Part shown: piece by piece, positions 35,237 to 47,636 of the stretch
How the letters are laid out: each line of letters opens with the position of its first letter
How positions within the stretch are numbered: the stretch's first letter is position 1
Source of the DNA: Cytospora piceicola
Lineage: Eukaryota; Ascomycota; Sordariomycetes; Diaporthales; Cytosporaceae
Assembly: GCA_023375675.1 (NCBI GenBank)
Contig: JALQBC010000002.1
Coordinates: 1,364,001 to 1,428,000, forward strand
DNA: 64,000 nucleotides
Direction of reading: 5' to 3'
The notes under the pieces: generated by a model
The model's database searches: none
Seen by the model: only the letters and a program-made list of their open reading frames with translations
Told to the model about the DNA's origin: nothing
Program-made: the position numbers and the translations under genes

Positions 35237-35951
35237 TTTTTGCTGCAAGTTGCGCACGAAAGAGAATGAGAATCTTGTCAAAAAGGAAATTCTAAGGGGC
35301 ATTAGATCATGGCGTTTTTCTTCTGGGAACGGGTTCAAAATAGGGTGCTTTGTTAGGGTTTGAGATCGCGTAGAGAGTCGATTTTCAGAATTCCCCCCTA
35401 TAAGCATTCTGCGATTTGAGTTTCCGGGATTGGGAAGAGGGAGAGAGGGATTCATGACGCACGTCCATGGTGAAGCCATGATTTCGACCTGCTGTGGAGA
35501 CGGGGCCGTGGTGAAGGAGGGCAAAGCTGCCAGGACAGCGGCATTGTGTACGGTGTAGAGAGATCGAGTGACCAAGCCCCGGGGCGACAAGTCACGGGAA
35601 ATTTGGGAGTATGCCAGACAGATTAATTGGTCATTCGTGGCAATTCTTTTTTTTCGTCAAAAAGGTCTCATGAAACCCCTAAATCGTGCAAAAAGCCTCT
35701 AAGTACGCTTTATCTATTTATTCACAGTAGTGGCGCTGCTGAGCCATGAAGGGTCTTGACCGCACCAAACGCCCGGTAACCTTCAAGTACAGTACTTTTC
35801 TCCCTCAAAGGCCACAAGACAGCCACACGCCGATAGACACTTCCAACTCCACAAACTCCTTAAGCCCCAGGTCCCCTGAGTCACAATGCACCAAGTGTCA
35901 CACGCCATGCTCTCCAGACAGAAGAGCGGTGTTGTTCCATGCAGATAACGC
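35237..35951. other. Convergent intergenic region, eIF3i / ISWI
   Basis: About 700 nt between two stop codons. No gene seen. It should contain both 3' UTRs. Confidence 0.5.
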
Positions 35952-38900
35952 TTACTTCTTCTTGCCCTTCGACTTGCTCTTGGAGGCGGTATTGGAATTG
36001 GTGGAAACCACACTCGACGCGCGCGACGGCGATGCGGAGCTCGCCTTGGACTTGACGCTATCAAGAGCCTTGTTCTGTTCATAAGGCGTGAGTGGCCAGT
36101 CATTTCAAGAATGCGAAGTAGTTGAACATACCTTAGCTCCGTTGGGCTTCGACTTCTTCTTGGCAGGAGCCACGCTGAGCACGCTGTCCTCGTCATTCTC
36201 GTCGTCCTCCAACTCCCTCTTCTGCTTGCCGTTGACACCGTTGGTGCCCTTGCTGCTGGGCTGGACATCCTCAAACTCCTTCACGATCGTCGCGAGGAGG
36301 GTGTTGCACCGGCGACCAAGCTCCTGGGCGGTACGGCTCAGGAAGAACCAGTCAAAGCGGAACAGGGGGCTGTCACGGATCTCGTCGCGAATCTTCTCGT
36401 AGATGCCCTCGGAGTCCACACCATGCTTGTCCAGTTGAACGAGCAGGAACCGGTCCTCCTCCTCACTATAGACTTTTTTGTTGGTCGTGCTGACTGAGTA
36501 GTTGATCTTGAGCTGCTGAAGAGGCACGCGGTACATGGACATCTTCTTTCGCAGCATCTTGCGCTGGTGGTCGATCTTGCGCAACTTCTCCTCACCCTCC
36601 TCGATGTGGCGGATGTGCTTCTGCCAGTCGGTGACTTCCTTGTAGCGCTGCCAGAAGACCTTGGCGTATTGCTTGACCTCCGTGGGGTTCTTGTTCTGGC
36701 AGTGTGAAGCAATGCCCTCGTAGTTGCTACGGCCGTAGTAGTGCGAGCCGTTGATGAACTGCTGGAAGTCACGTCGGTTCCATTCCTCGAAGCCTTGACT
36801 AGCAAGCTCCGCCTTTTCAGCTTGCTCTTCCTCCGTCAGGGGAGTGGCATCGTCGATGATACGTTGCTCGAGTTCTCGATCGGCCTCACGCTCGGCCAGC
36901 GTGTCCTCGTCGCCATCAGCAACAGGGACCTTGTAGCCAATTTCTTTCCGGTAGAAAGCAGTCTCGCGGTCTTGGAGGTCCTTCAACCTCTCGGGATAAA
37001 ACTGATAGTCCTGGATCGGAATCTGCTTGGGTGCGCGCGGAGCCTTGGGCTTCGTGTCCGCAGTACGACCACCAGTTTGCAAAGCCTGCTTGTAGTACTT
37101 GTCTATCGAGTAGAACTGCTCCTTGCGTTCACGTTTCGCCGGATTGATCCAGGTCATACCGATGTCTTTCTTCGTGTTGGTGAAGTCCTTGCCGTTCCAC
37201 TCGTAGGCTGACTCCGAGGTGAACTTCTGAAGATCATCGAGGCCAAGCTTCTCGTACTTTGCATTAAGCTGCTTGGTCCTGTTTTCACCGGCGGACAAGA
37301 TAGCATCAATGGCATCATCAGACATATCAGCGCTGTCTCCTGGGAGCTGACCAGTGGCACCCTTCGATTGGAAGACAGTCTCAGCACCATGCTGGATCAT
37401 TGACAACAGCTCGTCCTTGTTGGCCGCAGCCTTGGCTGCGATCTGAGCACGACCCTGCTGGATGACCAGCTGGTCCAGGCGCAGCTTCTGCGCGGCACGT
37501 TCAAGCACCTTCTCCTCGATTGCGTTATCAGTCACAAATCTGTAGACAACAACCTGCTTAGTCTGGCCAATACGATGTGCTCGGTCCATTGCCTGTAAGT
37601 CAGCCTGAGGGTTCCAGTCGCTGTCGTAAAGGACCACGATATCGGCAGACGTCAAATTGATACCCAGACCTCCAGCACGTGTCGTCAGGAGGAAGACGAA
37701 CTTCTCGGAGTCAGGTTTGTTGTAGTCATCGATGGCAGCAATACGATCCTCGTGAGCGGTACTACCATCAATACGGCAGTATTTGTACTCGCGGAAAACA
37801 CAATAATCTTCGAGGATATCCAGCAGACGGCTCATTTGGGAGAAAATCAAAACACGGCTGCCTTGAGCTCGGAGTCGCTTCAAGAGCTTGTCCAGAACCA
37901 GCATCTTGCCGGCGTTGTAGACAAGATGCTCGTCTGTGGTATAGGGCGGACCAGGCTCGGCGCCCTCAAAGAGGTATGGATGGTTGCAGCACTTCCGCAG
38001 CTGCATGACAATGTTCAGGAGGCGCGTCTTCGATTCTCGCTTGCCACCGGCGCCGTTCACAGCATCAATGTCTTTCTCAAGGATTTTTTGATACCACTTG
38101 ACCTGCATGTCTGACATACCAACGTAGAGGTTGACCTCTTTCTTCGGAAGCAGGCTCTTCTCGACGTCCGCCTTGACACGTCGCAGCAAGAACGGCCGTA
38201 AAACACGGTGTAACTGCTGCACAACGGTATCCTGGTCCTGACCCTGGCCCGAGAACCACTCATCGAAAGCCTCGGAGTCTCCGAAAACATCAGGAAGCAA
38301 GAAATTGAGTAATGCCCAAAGCTCGTGAAGGTTGTTCTGGAGCGGGGTTCCGGTGATTAACAAACGGTTTCGTGAGTTAAAGAGGCGAATAACCTGGGCG
38401 AGGGAGGACTCCTCGTTCTTGATACGATGTGCTTCGTCGATAATAATGTACTCCCACGCAAACTTCTTCAGGTGCGACTTTTCCCGAAGAATCATTTCGT
38501 AACTCGTAATGCAAACGTCGAAGTCCTCATTGTCGATCAGGCGCTCCTGTATGAGCTTTTGACGTTCCTCCTTGGCACCTTGTAGGACCAAAACGTTCAC
38601 TTCAGGTGTCCATTTGGCAAACTCTCGCTTCCAGTTGTCCAGGGTGGACTTAGGGACCATAATCAAATGTGGACCAGTGGTGCCCATGATGTGTCGTAGA
38701 TAGCCCAAGAATGCGATCGTCTGCAAGGTCTTGCCGAGACCCATTTCGTCTGCGAGGATGCCAGAAATTCCATTCTCATGAAGAGAGATGAGCCAGTTCA
38801 GACCAGCAACCTGGTAATCTCTCATTGTGCCATCGATGAAGGCTGGCGAATCGCGGAAGACTGTCTCTGCAGATCCACCAACCTTCTCGTCTTTAAGTAG

Positions 38901-39574
38901 CTCGGCGTCCTCTTCAGCCTCGGTCCGTCTTGTTCTCTCGGCACCAGCACCTCTGCGACTTGCGGCTTTCTTCGACTTGGCTTGCTCGGCATTCTGACGG
39001 TCGATCTCCTGCATGATCTTGCGGATGTTTTCGTCCTTACTGTGCTCGATGAAGTGTCGGAAGAGGTCTGTAAGACCAAGCAGGTAGCGGAATCGTCGAA
39101 GGGAATCATCTTCCTATTTTCCACCAGTTGTGTCAGATTATGCGCCAGTCATGTCAGATTGTCCCAAGAAAGGAAGACAACCGGCTGAATAGCAATTGGC
39201 TTCATGTATGCTCGCTCACCTTTGACTCTCCCAGCTTGTCATGCTTCTTGCCGAATATGCTGCGGCGCAGTTGATTTGCCTCGGCGCGCCGCTTTCTACC
39301 ATCTGCTGGCTCCCCAACGACACTGCTGGCTGTCGTGTTCGGGTCCTCGGAGTCGGAGTAATCGGGAGTTTCGTTGACCTCCTAGTTTAAGTCAGCAAAA
39401 GACCCAGGGCTTCCTGTAGATGCGACGGAAAGGCGCGGCCAGATGATGCGTCGAGGACTCTGTATTGACCGTACGTACCACAGTATCGTTTGCATTCTTC
39501 CCGTCGTCGGAGACGTCGTGCATTGACGCGTCGTTGTCGTTGGCGGTCGCGCCCGCTCCTCGAGGTCGCGCCAT
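35952..39574 (-). CDS. isw: ISWI-type chromatin remodelling ATPase
   Basis: ATP-driven nucleosome-sliding enzyme of the SNF2 superfamily. Four exons on the minus strand: 39479-39574, 39220-39381, 36132-39113 and 35952-36074, giving 1120 aa. All introns have CTGAC-like branch sites or good donors. An acidic head ([15 protein letters not shown], later [10 protein letters not shown]) precedes the AutoN-like [17 protein letters not shown]. The ATPase core has [10 protein letters not shown] (Walker A, about 210) and DEAHRIKNE (Walker B, about 312). The helicase C lobe has [20 protein letters not shown]. The C-terminal part (about 800-1040) has the HAND, SANT ([20 protein letters not shown]) and SLIDE regions. 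The last exon adds a Ser/Lys-rich tail ending KSKGKKK. One gene may serve both yeast ISW1 and ISW2 roles. Confidence 0.97.
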
Positions 39575-41407
39575 ACTGAAGATAATGAAGACGTGGGAGA
39601 TGTATTAGTTTTACGCGCCTCGACGCGCCGAAAAGTGGTGATGAGGTTGCAAGACCTCTGTCTTGATGAATGAGATTGTTTTCGAGACAGATGGTGTGGG
39701 GTTGGCGGATGATGATGACGAGTATGTCCTGGGGAGAGCTGGAGCTTGGGTAGGAATCCGTAGAAGGTGCAAAGTTGGGAAAAGTGGTCAAGAAGAAATG
39801 CACAGCACTCCAAAAGCGCAAACGAGTCGAGGGGCAGGGGTAGGTCGGCGCCGCTACTGCAGTATGGATTAGTTTAGTACGTCGGTACCTACGTAGTGCC
39901 AATCAAAGTGCGGCTCCTGCTTTAGACGTTGTATGTAAGCAGGCCGGCGCCGGAGTTAATTACCACCGGTCAACTACCTTCCCAAGCACCTGGGCAGTGA
40001 GTCCTCTCAAGGGCTGTCGTCCTTCAGTTTACTTTTTTGTGAGACATCTGGAGTTTTTCATTATCATAAGGAGATATAGGCTCTGGCCGATGCTGCCTCT
40101 TCCAGCAAATGAAGATGACTGTTTATTACATGCACAATTTCTGAGGAGTTCCTAGTGGCCTTCCAACAATAGCCCCTCGGCCTAGGCTAGATTTGAGGTA
40201 AGACTGTCAAGGGGTTCAATCCAAGTCCGGCAGTAAAGGTGTATTGGAGTCCTCGTAGAACAACACTTGTTGAGGTTTTGCAAAAAGTCCTTGATCAACT
40301 AGGCGTGTCCCGTGCGCAGCAGTGCTGCCGATCCACTGACGACGACCTTCTGTATCTACCTTCTGTGTTGGATCTTCCAAACGCAAAGGTGCCCCAACAC
40401 AAGAGATCCAACCCAAAAGGCTCCTATGTATTATAAGCCCTTTGAAATGCAATCTCCATATCCAGTGCTGTGGTCAGATTCCAGTACAGCCCAAGAAGCG
40501 AAGAGAGAACAACCATCAATACCAATACCTCAATTACCCTCCCCCCATCCAAGATCAACGGTCTCAATCAGAAAACCCTACCAGAGAACAACCTGTCAAA
40601 TTCATGTCTCTCGAGGCTCTTTAGTATTTGTGCTAAAGCCTTTTGTTACCAGCTATGTTAAGTTGCCCGAATTGGGTTTGGGTGTCAAACCTCATATTAC
40701 TTATAACGGACTGTCGTATGCATCCATGTTCCGATAAGCTTCTAGTTTGGCGGGGAGAAGACTGTCGGATAAGCTTGAGCCCCACTGTTAAATTCCAAGG
40801 TTCCAGGAACCGAATGCGGGAAGCCAATGACGTTGTCCTTTTGGCAGCGTTGGGCGCCCGCCGGTAATCACACGTGAGACAAACAGTCCGCTGACTAACC
40901 CGTACACCTTGCCCATCATAGGTACCTAGGTGTGTACCGCCAAACAGAGACAGCGTCAAGCGTCAAGCGTCAAGCGTCAAGCGTGGCCAGCCTCACTCAA
41001 CACACAAACCATACTGTACCTACCACCCACTGTTGTGTTGTAGACAGCGTTTCCGCCGCTTTGCGAATGAGTCTCGTTCTTTGATTTTCGAGAGCTCCTC
41101 ATCCTCTCGCTCCGAAGAACAATCGAGATTGAGTCGTACTGTGCCCCACTACAAAGAATCGTTAGGTAAGGAATTTCCCAAGGGACCAGACCTTGGCCCA
41201 CCCACTACCTACCCTGCCAGCGCAAATGACCCACTGCGGTACTGCTTTTAGCAGATGCCCCGCCTCCCTTCTGCGCCGGAATGATTCCTTCTCAGCTTCC
41301 TGTTACTGTCACCGTCCTGCGAACGATTACTCACGGCATATTCAGAGCGAACTGTACCATCCTTCAAAGAGCGGCTTTCTTTTCTCGCGGCAAAAAAACG
41401 ATCAGCC
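39575..41407. promoter_or_regulatory. Divergent intergenic region, ISWI / small conserved gene
   Basis: About 1.8 kb between divergent starts. No gene supported. A 7-mer tandem is listed separately. A TACCTAGGTG variant is at 40923-40932. Confidence 0.4.
40953..40984 (+). repeat. CGTCAAG tandem repeat
   Basis: Four adjoining copies of the 7-mer CGTCAAG with a partial fifth (CGT), about 430 nt upstream of the next gene. Confidence 0.8.
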
Positions 41408-42178
41408 ATGGCCAGCGAAACCCCCGAACAAATGCTCGATGTCTTCCGGGCGGCCGCCTTGTCAGTCACAAAGCTATACAAGTCATCGATATCAGCCCAG
41501 GCAAGGGCTCGCGCCGACGGATACCAGGACTGTCTCGACGACTTGCTGCAATTCCTGGACAAGACGAAACTCGGTCTTGGTGATGGCGAGGGCTGGAAAA
41601 TAAGGGCATGGGCCAACGAACGCTTGGAGGGACGAGATGGCTCGCCACAGGTCATTGAGAGCGACGACGATGCAGAGAAGCCCGAGGTCATGCCATCTCC
41701 CGAGATCCATCGCTCGAACAGCACCACATGTGTACCACAACCACCACCAGCTGTGCTCCCCCAGAGTGAACCTCAAGCCCAGACGGAGCCGACAACACCT
41801 GTGGTCCAGGAGATCACTATCGATGAGCCAGAGATTGCTGTCCCTACCCAGGATAGCTTTGACTTCCGCTCTTCTCACCCGTACCCCCAAGACGCCCAGG
41901 CACATCTCAACATAGCCAACCTGCGTCTCTCCGATGGCCGATCACATGACAACTCGATATCATCTAACTCGACCATCTCTGTGTCTCGTTCAACGCCTCG
42001 AGGCCAACGACATGGCGGAAGCGGCGGCCGCAATGTACCACGGGGATCAAGTCGCCTTGGGTACGGTGCAGGCGCAAAGCGCAAAGTCAACTTTGGAGAG
42101 TTCTTTGACCTTGGAAACCTTGGTCAATTCAGGGATACCTTCGGCGGGTCCGGTGCGAAGAGGACCAGACATAACTGA
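41408..42178 (+). CDS. Small conserved protein, possibly HAPSTR1/TAPR1-like
   Basis: Single exon, 256 aa, starting MASETPEQMLDVFRAAALSV. The first 80 residues are compact and helical (VTKLYKSSISAQARARADGY, QDCLDDLLQFLDK, GEGWKIRAWANERLEGRD). The rest is Pro/Ser/Gln-rich and disordered, with a basic end GYGAGAKRKVNFGEFFDLG. The head resembles my recollection of the fungal relatives of human C16orf72/HAPSTR1 (TAPR1-like family), a nuclear stress-response partner of the HUWE1 ubiquitin ligase. That assignment is tentative. The C-terminal AGAKRKVNF could be a nuclear signal. The gene itself is well supported by length, start context and composition. Confidence 0.7.
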   Translation: MASETPEQMLDVFRAAALSVTKLYKSSISAQARARADGYQDCLDDLLQFLDKTKLGLGDGEGWKIRAWANERLEGRDGSPQVIESDDDAEKPEVMPSPEIHRSNSTTCVPQPPPAVLPQSEPQAQTEPTTPVVQEITIDEPEIAVPTQDSFDFRSSHPYPQDAQAHLNIANLRLSDGRSHDNSISSNSTISVSRSTPRGQRHGGSGGRNVPRGSSRLGYGAGAKRKVNFGEFFDLGNLGQFRDTFGGSGAKRTRHN

Positions 42179-43973
42179 TCGACAAACGACGATCATCGGC
42201 AATTGCTATTCCTTTTCTTTGACATTGGCATCGTGGGTACCACAAGGGTGGGGAGTATTGGGAAAGGACTCGGCACAACGGCATGGCATTACACGATACC
42301 CAGAAACTTATGAACTAGCCTCGTTTCTCTGCGAGAGCTTTGGGAGGCATAGAGGGAGCGGTAATACCGGTGTGTATTGCAAGACGGCTTGTTGGGACAG
42401 CGACGACGCTGGCCCTGGAATCCGCATTTTCATGGCGTCTTTGGCAAATGGCTTCTTCCTTCACATGGGAGACATGTATCAGATACGATGACCTTCATAA
42501 AGGTTATATGGGCTGGTTGTTTTTGGTAGATAGCGCATTTCAATTTTCAAGGTTCTGTAACCAATCTTTTCGGAGGTTACATGTGCTCATGTCTAGTTTG
42601 ACTTTTGTGATACGAAGCTTCCATTGATAACAGGTATAAAAAAATGGCACGGCGGCGAAAGGAAGTGTAACCGAGAGTTTGGGGCGGAGAGCAGCCTTTT
42701 CATGGAGCAAGCAGTCACCCAAATAAGTGAAACAGGACTCAAGTTTCGCCAGGCAAGACTAAGTACCTAGGTAGTTCAGGACGGGCTGTCAAAATATGTG
42801 TACATTCATCATGTCAGACAACATGGATACCTAGGTGTCGGTGTATCTCACCTCAGTATATGCGCTCTCTATTTATCAAAAGCTTAAGTGGCGCCAGTGC
42901 GCAGATGATGAGGATGGCGAACTGGTCGAGCGTAACGCTAAACTAGCCGTGTGCGTTCTTTTCAAAGTCGGAGTATCGTTGTATTGTTGCTATTTGCCCT
43001 GGATGAATCTGAAATCCGAATTGCAAGTTATCGTTTCCTAAGGGAAACGCAATAGAGAGTATTCAACCGTGGCAAAGCGCACGGCATGAGAACCCTTGGA
43101 ATCCGAAGGTATGTATTATATGTAGGTCCATCCATGTATCGTTCGATATCTCCCATTTCGTTTCAGGCAACGGTTGCATACAGCTCGAAAACTGGCTAAA
43201 GATCAAGGATTGTCACAGATGCTTGTCGTCCCCAGTCCAGCCACGAGCCTACCCCTTCCAAGGTTGATGGCTACCGCAAGCGCACTTCCGACACAGATCT
43301 AAAAAGGCCACTACCGCTCACCAGCCCGCCACCAAGCCGTTGCGTCGGTTGTGTTTAGCATAATCACGATTAGCCTCAACACCTTGCTTCCGCAGTGCTC
43401 GGTCACTAAACGTGCGCAAGGCCCTCGCGCTCTGAGCCAGTTCATCATCTGGTCCCTGACAGGGAAGCAGATACTTCGTGGTTGAGTGGCTTACAACTTG
43501 GGTGATGGATAGCAATTCTTCCACCTCTCTTCCATGATGACCACCCTTCGAAGCCTTGGACCCCAGAACATCAAAGCGATCAGTATTGGAATTCCACCCT
43601 GCCTCACACTCATCCACTGCCTCACTTGAGGGGTGCTGGTAAAACCTTTCAAATTACTAGAAGACCGGAGGGAAGGACGGGGAAGTAGTCTCTCAGAATA
43701 TGAGTGTCATTGGTAGACTGCATAAAGTGTCTACCTCGCTGATGGGGTATCAAAACCATAATTCGTTCTCATCTCTTGTCAATCACCCCTTCATTTCGGT
43801 CGCAATCTTGCTGGGTCTCTGAGCGTGTCGTGCCCTTGCTTCCCAACAATCAGTCACTAAAACTTCAATTCCCTGCTCGGGTCCCGTTTCAAACGGACCA
43901 TACAGAGGTTTGTCATAGTAATCCAGCCACGCATCATGCACCTTCCACCAGACCAAAACTCAGTCGGCTCCTT
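42179..43973. other. Convergent intergenic region
   Basis: About 1.8 kb between two 3' ends. TACCTAGGTA is at 42764-42773. A protein-like minus-strand frame at 43318-43617 has no ATG and no visible upstream exon, so it is not called as a gene. Confidence 0.4.
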
Positions 43974-44711
43974 CTAGGCCTGGCGATGTCTGCCCACTGC
44001 CTTTGTACTGGTCTGCAGGGTGATGAAAGCCTTTGACTGGAGTTCAGGTATTGGTACTCGGGAAAGGAACACGCTCATGTAGGTCTCCTTCGAGTCAGAA
44101 GCTGGCTTGCCACGGACAGCACGGTCGAATGCGGTCTCCACAGGCTCGAAAGCATCGTCCTCCTCGTCTTCACCTTCGTCTTGGCCCTCCATGACTGAGT
44201 TCTCAACCACAGTCTGGTCAAAGGCTTTGCCGGCGGGCTTGAGCTTCATACCATTGTCCGACACCTCGTAGACTCGGTTGTACTGGTACCAAGGCTGCCC
44301 CGCCTCGTCCATCCTCTTCTTGGCGAGCTCCATGACCGTCACCATCTTGCCCGAGTCGCTAACCCTCGCGTGGAGCATCATGACGCCAGGTATAGACGAT
44401 TGGCTGAACAGGTCGACGTGGCCCAGGTGTGAGAGGACCTGGGTGGCTTTCTTGTTGATCTTGGAAGAGGAGATGACGGAGGCAGTGACGATGCTGTATT
44501 TGCCCTTGAGCTCTGCAAGGAGCTCCTCATGAGGCTGCATGGGCAGGGTTCGCGGTATGTTCGAGCTCGAGGGGCCGACGCGTTGCTTCTTGTTCGTGGA
44601 CTTGTCCTGAGGGGCTGCCGTCGCGGGGATCGTGTCGACATCGGCAAGGCGTCGCTTGGTGCGGCCACCGCTGGATGGTGTCCGGCCGGACGCCATCGTC
44701 GTTTCAGGCAT
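43974..44711 (-). CDS. Alba-like DNA/RNA-binding domain protein
   Basis: Single exon, 245 aa. A basic, disordered head (GRTKRRLAD) is followed by an Alba-type fold at about 60-160: ELKGKYSIVTASVISSSKIN, ATQVLSHLGHVDLFS, GVMMLHARVSDSGKMVTVME and LAKKRMDEAGQPWYQY. The fungal members of this family share the ISSSKI and LLHA-type motifs. An acidic stretch (EGEDEEDDAFE) and VFLSRVPIPELQSKAF follow. The last 15 residues look less conserved, so a C-terminal intron cannot be excluded. The start could be the second ATG (44696, MASGRTP). Its relation to RNase P/MRP or chromatin Alba proteins cannot be settled from the sequence. Confidence 0.72.
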   Translation of the reverse strand: MPETTMASGRTPSSGGRTKRRLADVDTIPATAAPQDKSTNKKQRVGPSSSNIPRTLPMQPHEELLAELKGKYSIVTASVISSSKINKKATQVLSHLGHVDLFSQSSIPGVMMLHARVSDSGKMVTVMELAKKRMDEAGQPWYQYNRVYEVSDNGMKLKPAGKAFDQTVVENSVMEGQDEGEDEEDDAFEPVETAFDRAVRGKPASDSKETYMSVFLSRVPIPELQSKAFITLQTSTKAVGRHRQA

Positions 44712-47318
44712 GGAGGCGATTCACTTGATCTGTCGCTGGTGGGTGAGTCGATAGGTAGTTGGATAGATGTTAGAGGTTAGGGGGCTGGAGCTGGGCGCCG
44801 ACGTGAAAATAAAGATCTTGAGGTTGAGGTCAAGCACATAGATACTGGTGGCAGGCAGGCTCGAGGTAGCTCTGGAAGTCAACCCTGGGAAATTTTGTTA
44901 TCGATAAGGAAACCCGTAAGTGCTAGGTGCCTGTCTCCCATAGAAGAACCCCCCTGCATTTGCGCAGAGACATCTAGCTGCATTGTCTTTCTTCTTGTTG
45001 TCTACCTAGGTATAGGCAGGCAATATGGACATGGTAATATCGAAAAAAAAGAGAGCCTTTTTTGTTTTCCAAACAATAGTAACCACCTGAGCAGCTCGAG
45101 GCCAAAAGCAGTTCCAAGTTTGATGTCACATGCTAATGGCTTCAGCAGCTCTCTCACAATGCTGCTAGATAAAGCTTGGCGAGAGCAGATCAAGCTATCT
45201 TGATCTGGTGCAGCACTGGCTATCTGGCTATCTACATTACTCTCCAAGCTGTACATGTTGGCACTTTAGACCAGAAACTGCAGATATACCTAGGTATCTT
45301 CAGTATACAGTACCACAGTATAGGAGTTCTGCAGAGCAGAGACACAGTCTGCATGTGATTTCACGTAGATATGGGGTCTATTAATTATGGCTTAGGTAGG
45401 CCCACACCCCGGGGAATTACCCCGGATACACGCCATGCCCTACAATACCCTGGCTCTTTTTATGTCAGGCTGCAGCAAGCCTGCAGCCAGTTTCCGAGAC
45501 CTGATGAATTGAGGTATGAGATTAGGATAAAACTCGTGTCGCCGCCATCCATCTGGACGAAACCCGTTTCACCTTATTAGCAAGAAGTGCGAATCAACAA
45601 ATGGCTCATGCTCGCCTAAGTACACATGTAGTATACAGCTGTGGTAGAAACCGGCGATCGTATCGGCAATGGCTACCTAGGTATCTGGGACGTCGGGAAG
45701 TTAGGCACGGTCATATCTGTTTCGTCATTCAGAGGATGTTGGCCGGCCGCATGTTCGGAATGTTAGCGAGAGACCCCCAGCCTTGTCAGACCTGGCCAGA
45801 GAATCATATAGGAGGCAGTTTCGGGATGTTGTAGCGTGCTATGTGCGCAGCCTTTCCTGAAACCCGTCTTGAAGCTACCTACTCAAGTAAGTAAGTGAGC
45901 GCTGGTGCTATTGATCGCGGGCTTGTGATCCCGGATACCGGGCTAAGCTGGTTCCATCAACCCCCATCGTCGATAGTGTTGACGTCGAAGGATATAATGC
46001 AGACGGATGATGTGACGACCGGAACCAACATCTACCTACTTAGTATGTAGGTATTCTCAACAAGGGCATAAAAACCACCTGGGCACACATGCGCTACGTA
46101 GTAGTTACACGCACCAGCAGGATTGAAAATGCTGTTTATCAGAAGTAAAGTTCTCAATAAGCAATGCGACGGCTCCCGGCATTGAAACCAACGTGTACCA
46201 CGGACACCTAGATAATTATTGTACCATGTATACGTACTATGTACGGATCCGTACTATGTATAAATTGAGGTACCCAAGTATCTCCTTGGCTAACCTTAAA
46301 TAGGTGATCAAGGTGGCAGAGTGCGAGCTAAGCAAGTCCTGGTCCCACACACCACCTTGTCGTCCTGCAGGACCAGAGCACCTGGGCTGCTGGGCTGCTG
46401 GACAGTCGAGCCAACGGGGTAGCGGGACCTGCTGCCATCCACACTTTATAGCTCATCACCCCCCTAACGGGTGTCCCACAGCCAATGATGATCGTTGTAT
46501 GAGATCCATTAAATTCCACTCATTCCAACAACCTCTCGCAATCGGCGTCGCACCCGTAGCCCGCACTCTCCTATTCCAGGCATTCCATGTCCCCAGATGT
46601 CCCCATTCCTTCCAAGCTTCCAAGGTCCCTCAGCGCCCCCGTGCTCCCAAGCGCTCTCTCACCCCTACCTAACCCACCAGCCCACCCCAACACGACACCC
46701 TTCCTTTGCATTGATTGCCCGTCAGCCCGTCCAGCCCGTCCAGCCCGCCCATCATCTCCCTTTTTCCTTGGCCCTTTTGCGCTCGATCCCTCGAGACTTA
46801 CGACAGACCCAGAACTTGTCTGTTTCAGTAGTTGCCATTTCCTTTTCTTTTACAACAACCATTATTCCGCATCTTTTGCGCCCTTTTCCCTCTTGTTTGG
46901 CCTATTACCCTCCTACGTGCGTTACGCTCTTACAAGGCGCAACCGTAACAAAACAAAGAAAGGCCCGCTGCACGCTACACGCTACGCAGTACAAGTTGCA
47001 CCACTGCAAACCCATCCCCCCTCGACGTCAAACGGTGTCCCCCCCCCAGTCCACTCGCGGCTTGCCGGACCACCGAGGCTACCCAGACACCCAGACCCAA
47101 AAGGACCCCCTCTGTTTGTACTGCTGCTGCAAAGGAGCCCTCGTGGTGCTTCTAGAAAAGAGGAATTGAGAGAGGCCTCTTAGTTGTTTTAATTGTCAGC
47201 TTGAGGCAAACTGCACTCTACCAGTTTACTGCTACTTTTTGTTGGATTCGCATCTCTGGGTTATCCAGGTAAGCTTTTGGAGGCTGGTTCACCCTTCCAA
47301 GGTTGCTTTACCCGTTTT

Positions 47319-47370
47319 CCTTCTGCTTCTCCTTCTCCTTCTCCTTCTCATTCTCATCTCCCTCTCATTT
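47319..47370 (+). repeat. CT-rich (CTTCTC) microsatellite
   Basis: A run of CTTCTC-type units grading into ATTCTC and CCTCTC, in the presumed leader of the AHC1-like gene. Confidence 0.65.
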
Positions 47371-47608
47371 CCCCTTCTCTTCCGTATTTACAGCCACCTT
47401 GTTGTCAACCCCCAACCCAGCAAGCACGCACTTTCACCGCCCCCAAACGGCCCCATGGTGCCCTTGCATTATTACTATTCTCATTCATTCATTTTACCCG
47501 CGTTCTCCTTGTACAATCACACTACAACACACTACTCGCCTTCCAAGGTTGCCTCTCCCCCCTTTTGCCTCTCCTAATCTCTCTTACACCCCCCGGCCCG
47601 CCCCCTTC

Positions 47609-47636
47609 CTATCTACCTATCTACCTATCTATCTAC
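47609..47636 (+). repeat. ATCTACCT tandem repeat
   Basis: Roughly three units of CTATCTAC in the same CT-rich leader. Confidence 0.65.

Noticed and set aside
40150..40230. tRNA-like GGTTCAATCC motif
   Set aside because: No acceptor stem or D-arm can be paired around it.
43318..43617. 99-codon minus-strand frame with protein-like composition
   Set aside because: It opens with GTG, has no ATG, and no upstream exon or family could be found.
46587..47183. 198-codon Pro/Ser-rich plus-strand frame
   Set aside because: It and its overlapping neighbour read through CT-rich leader DNA in different frames. Composition explains both.
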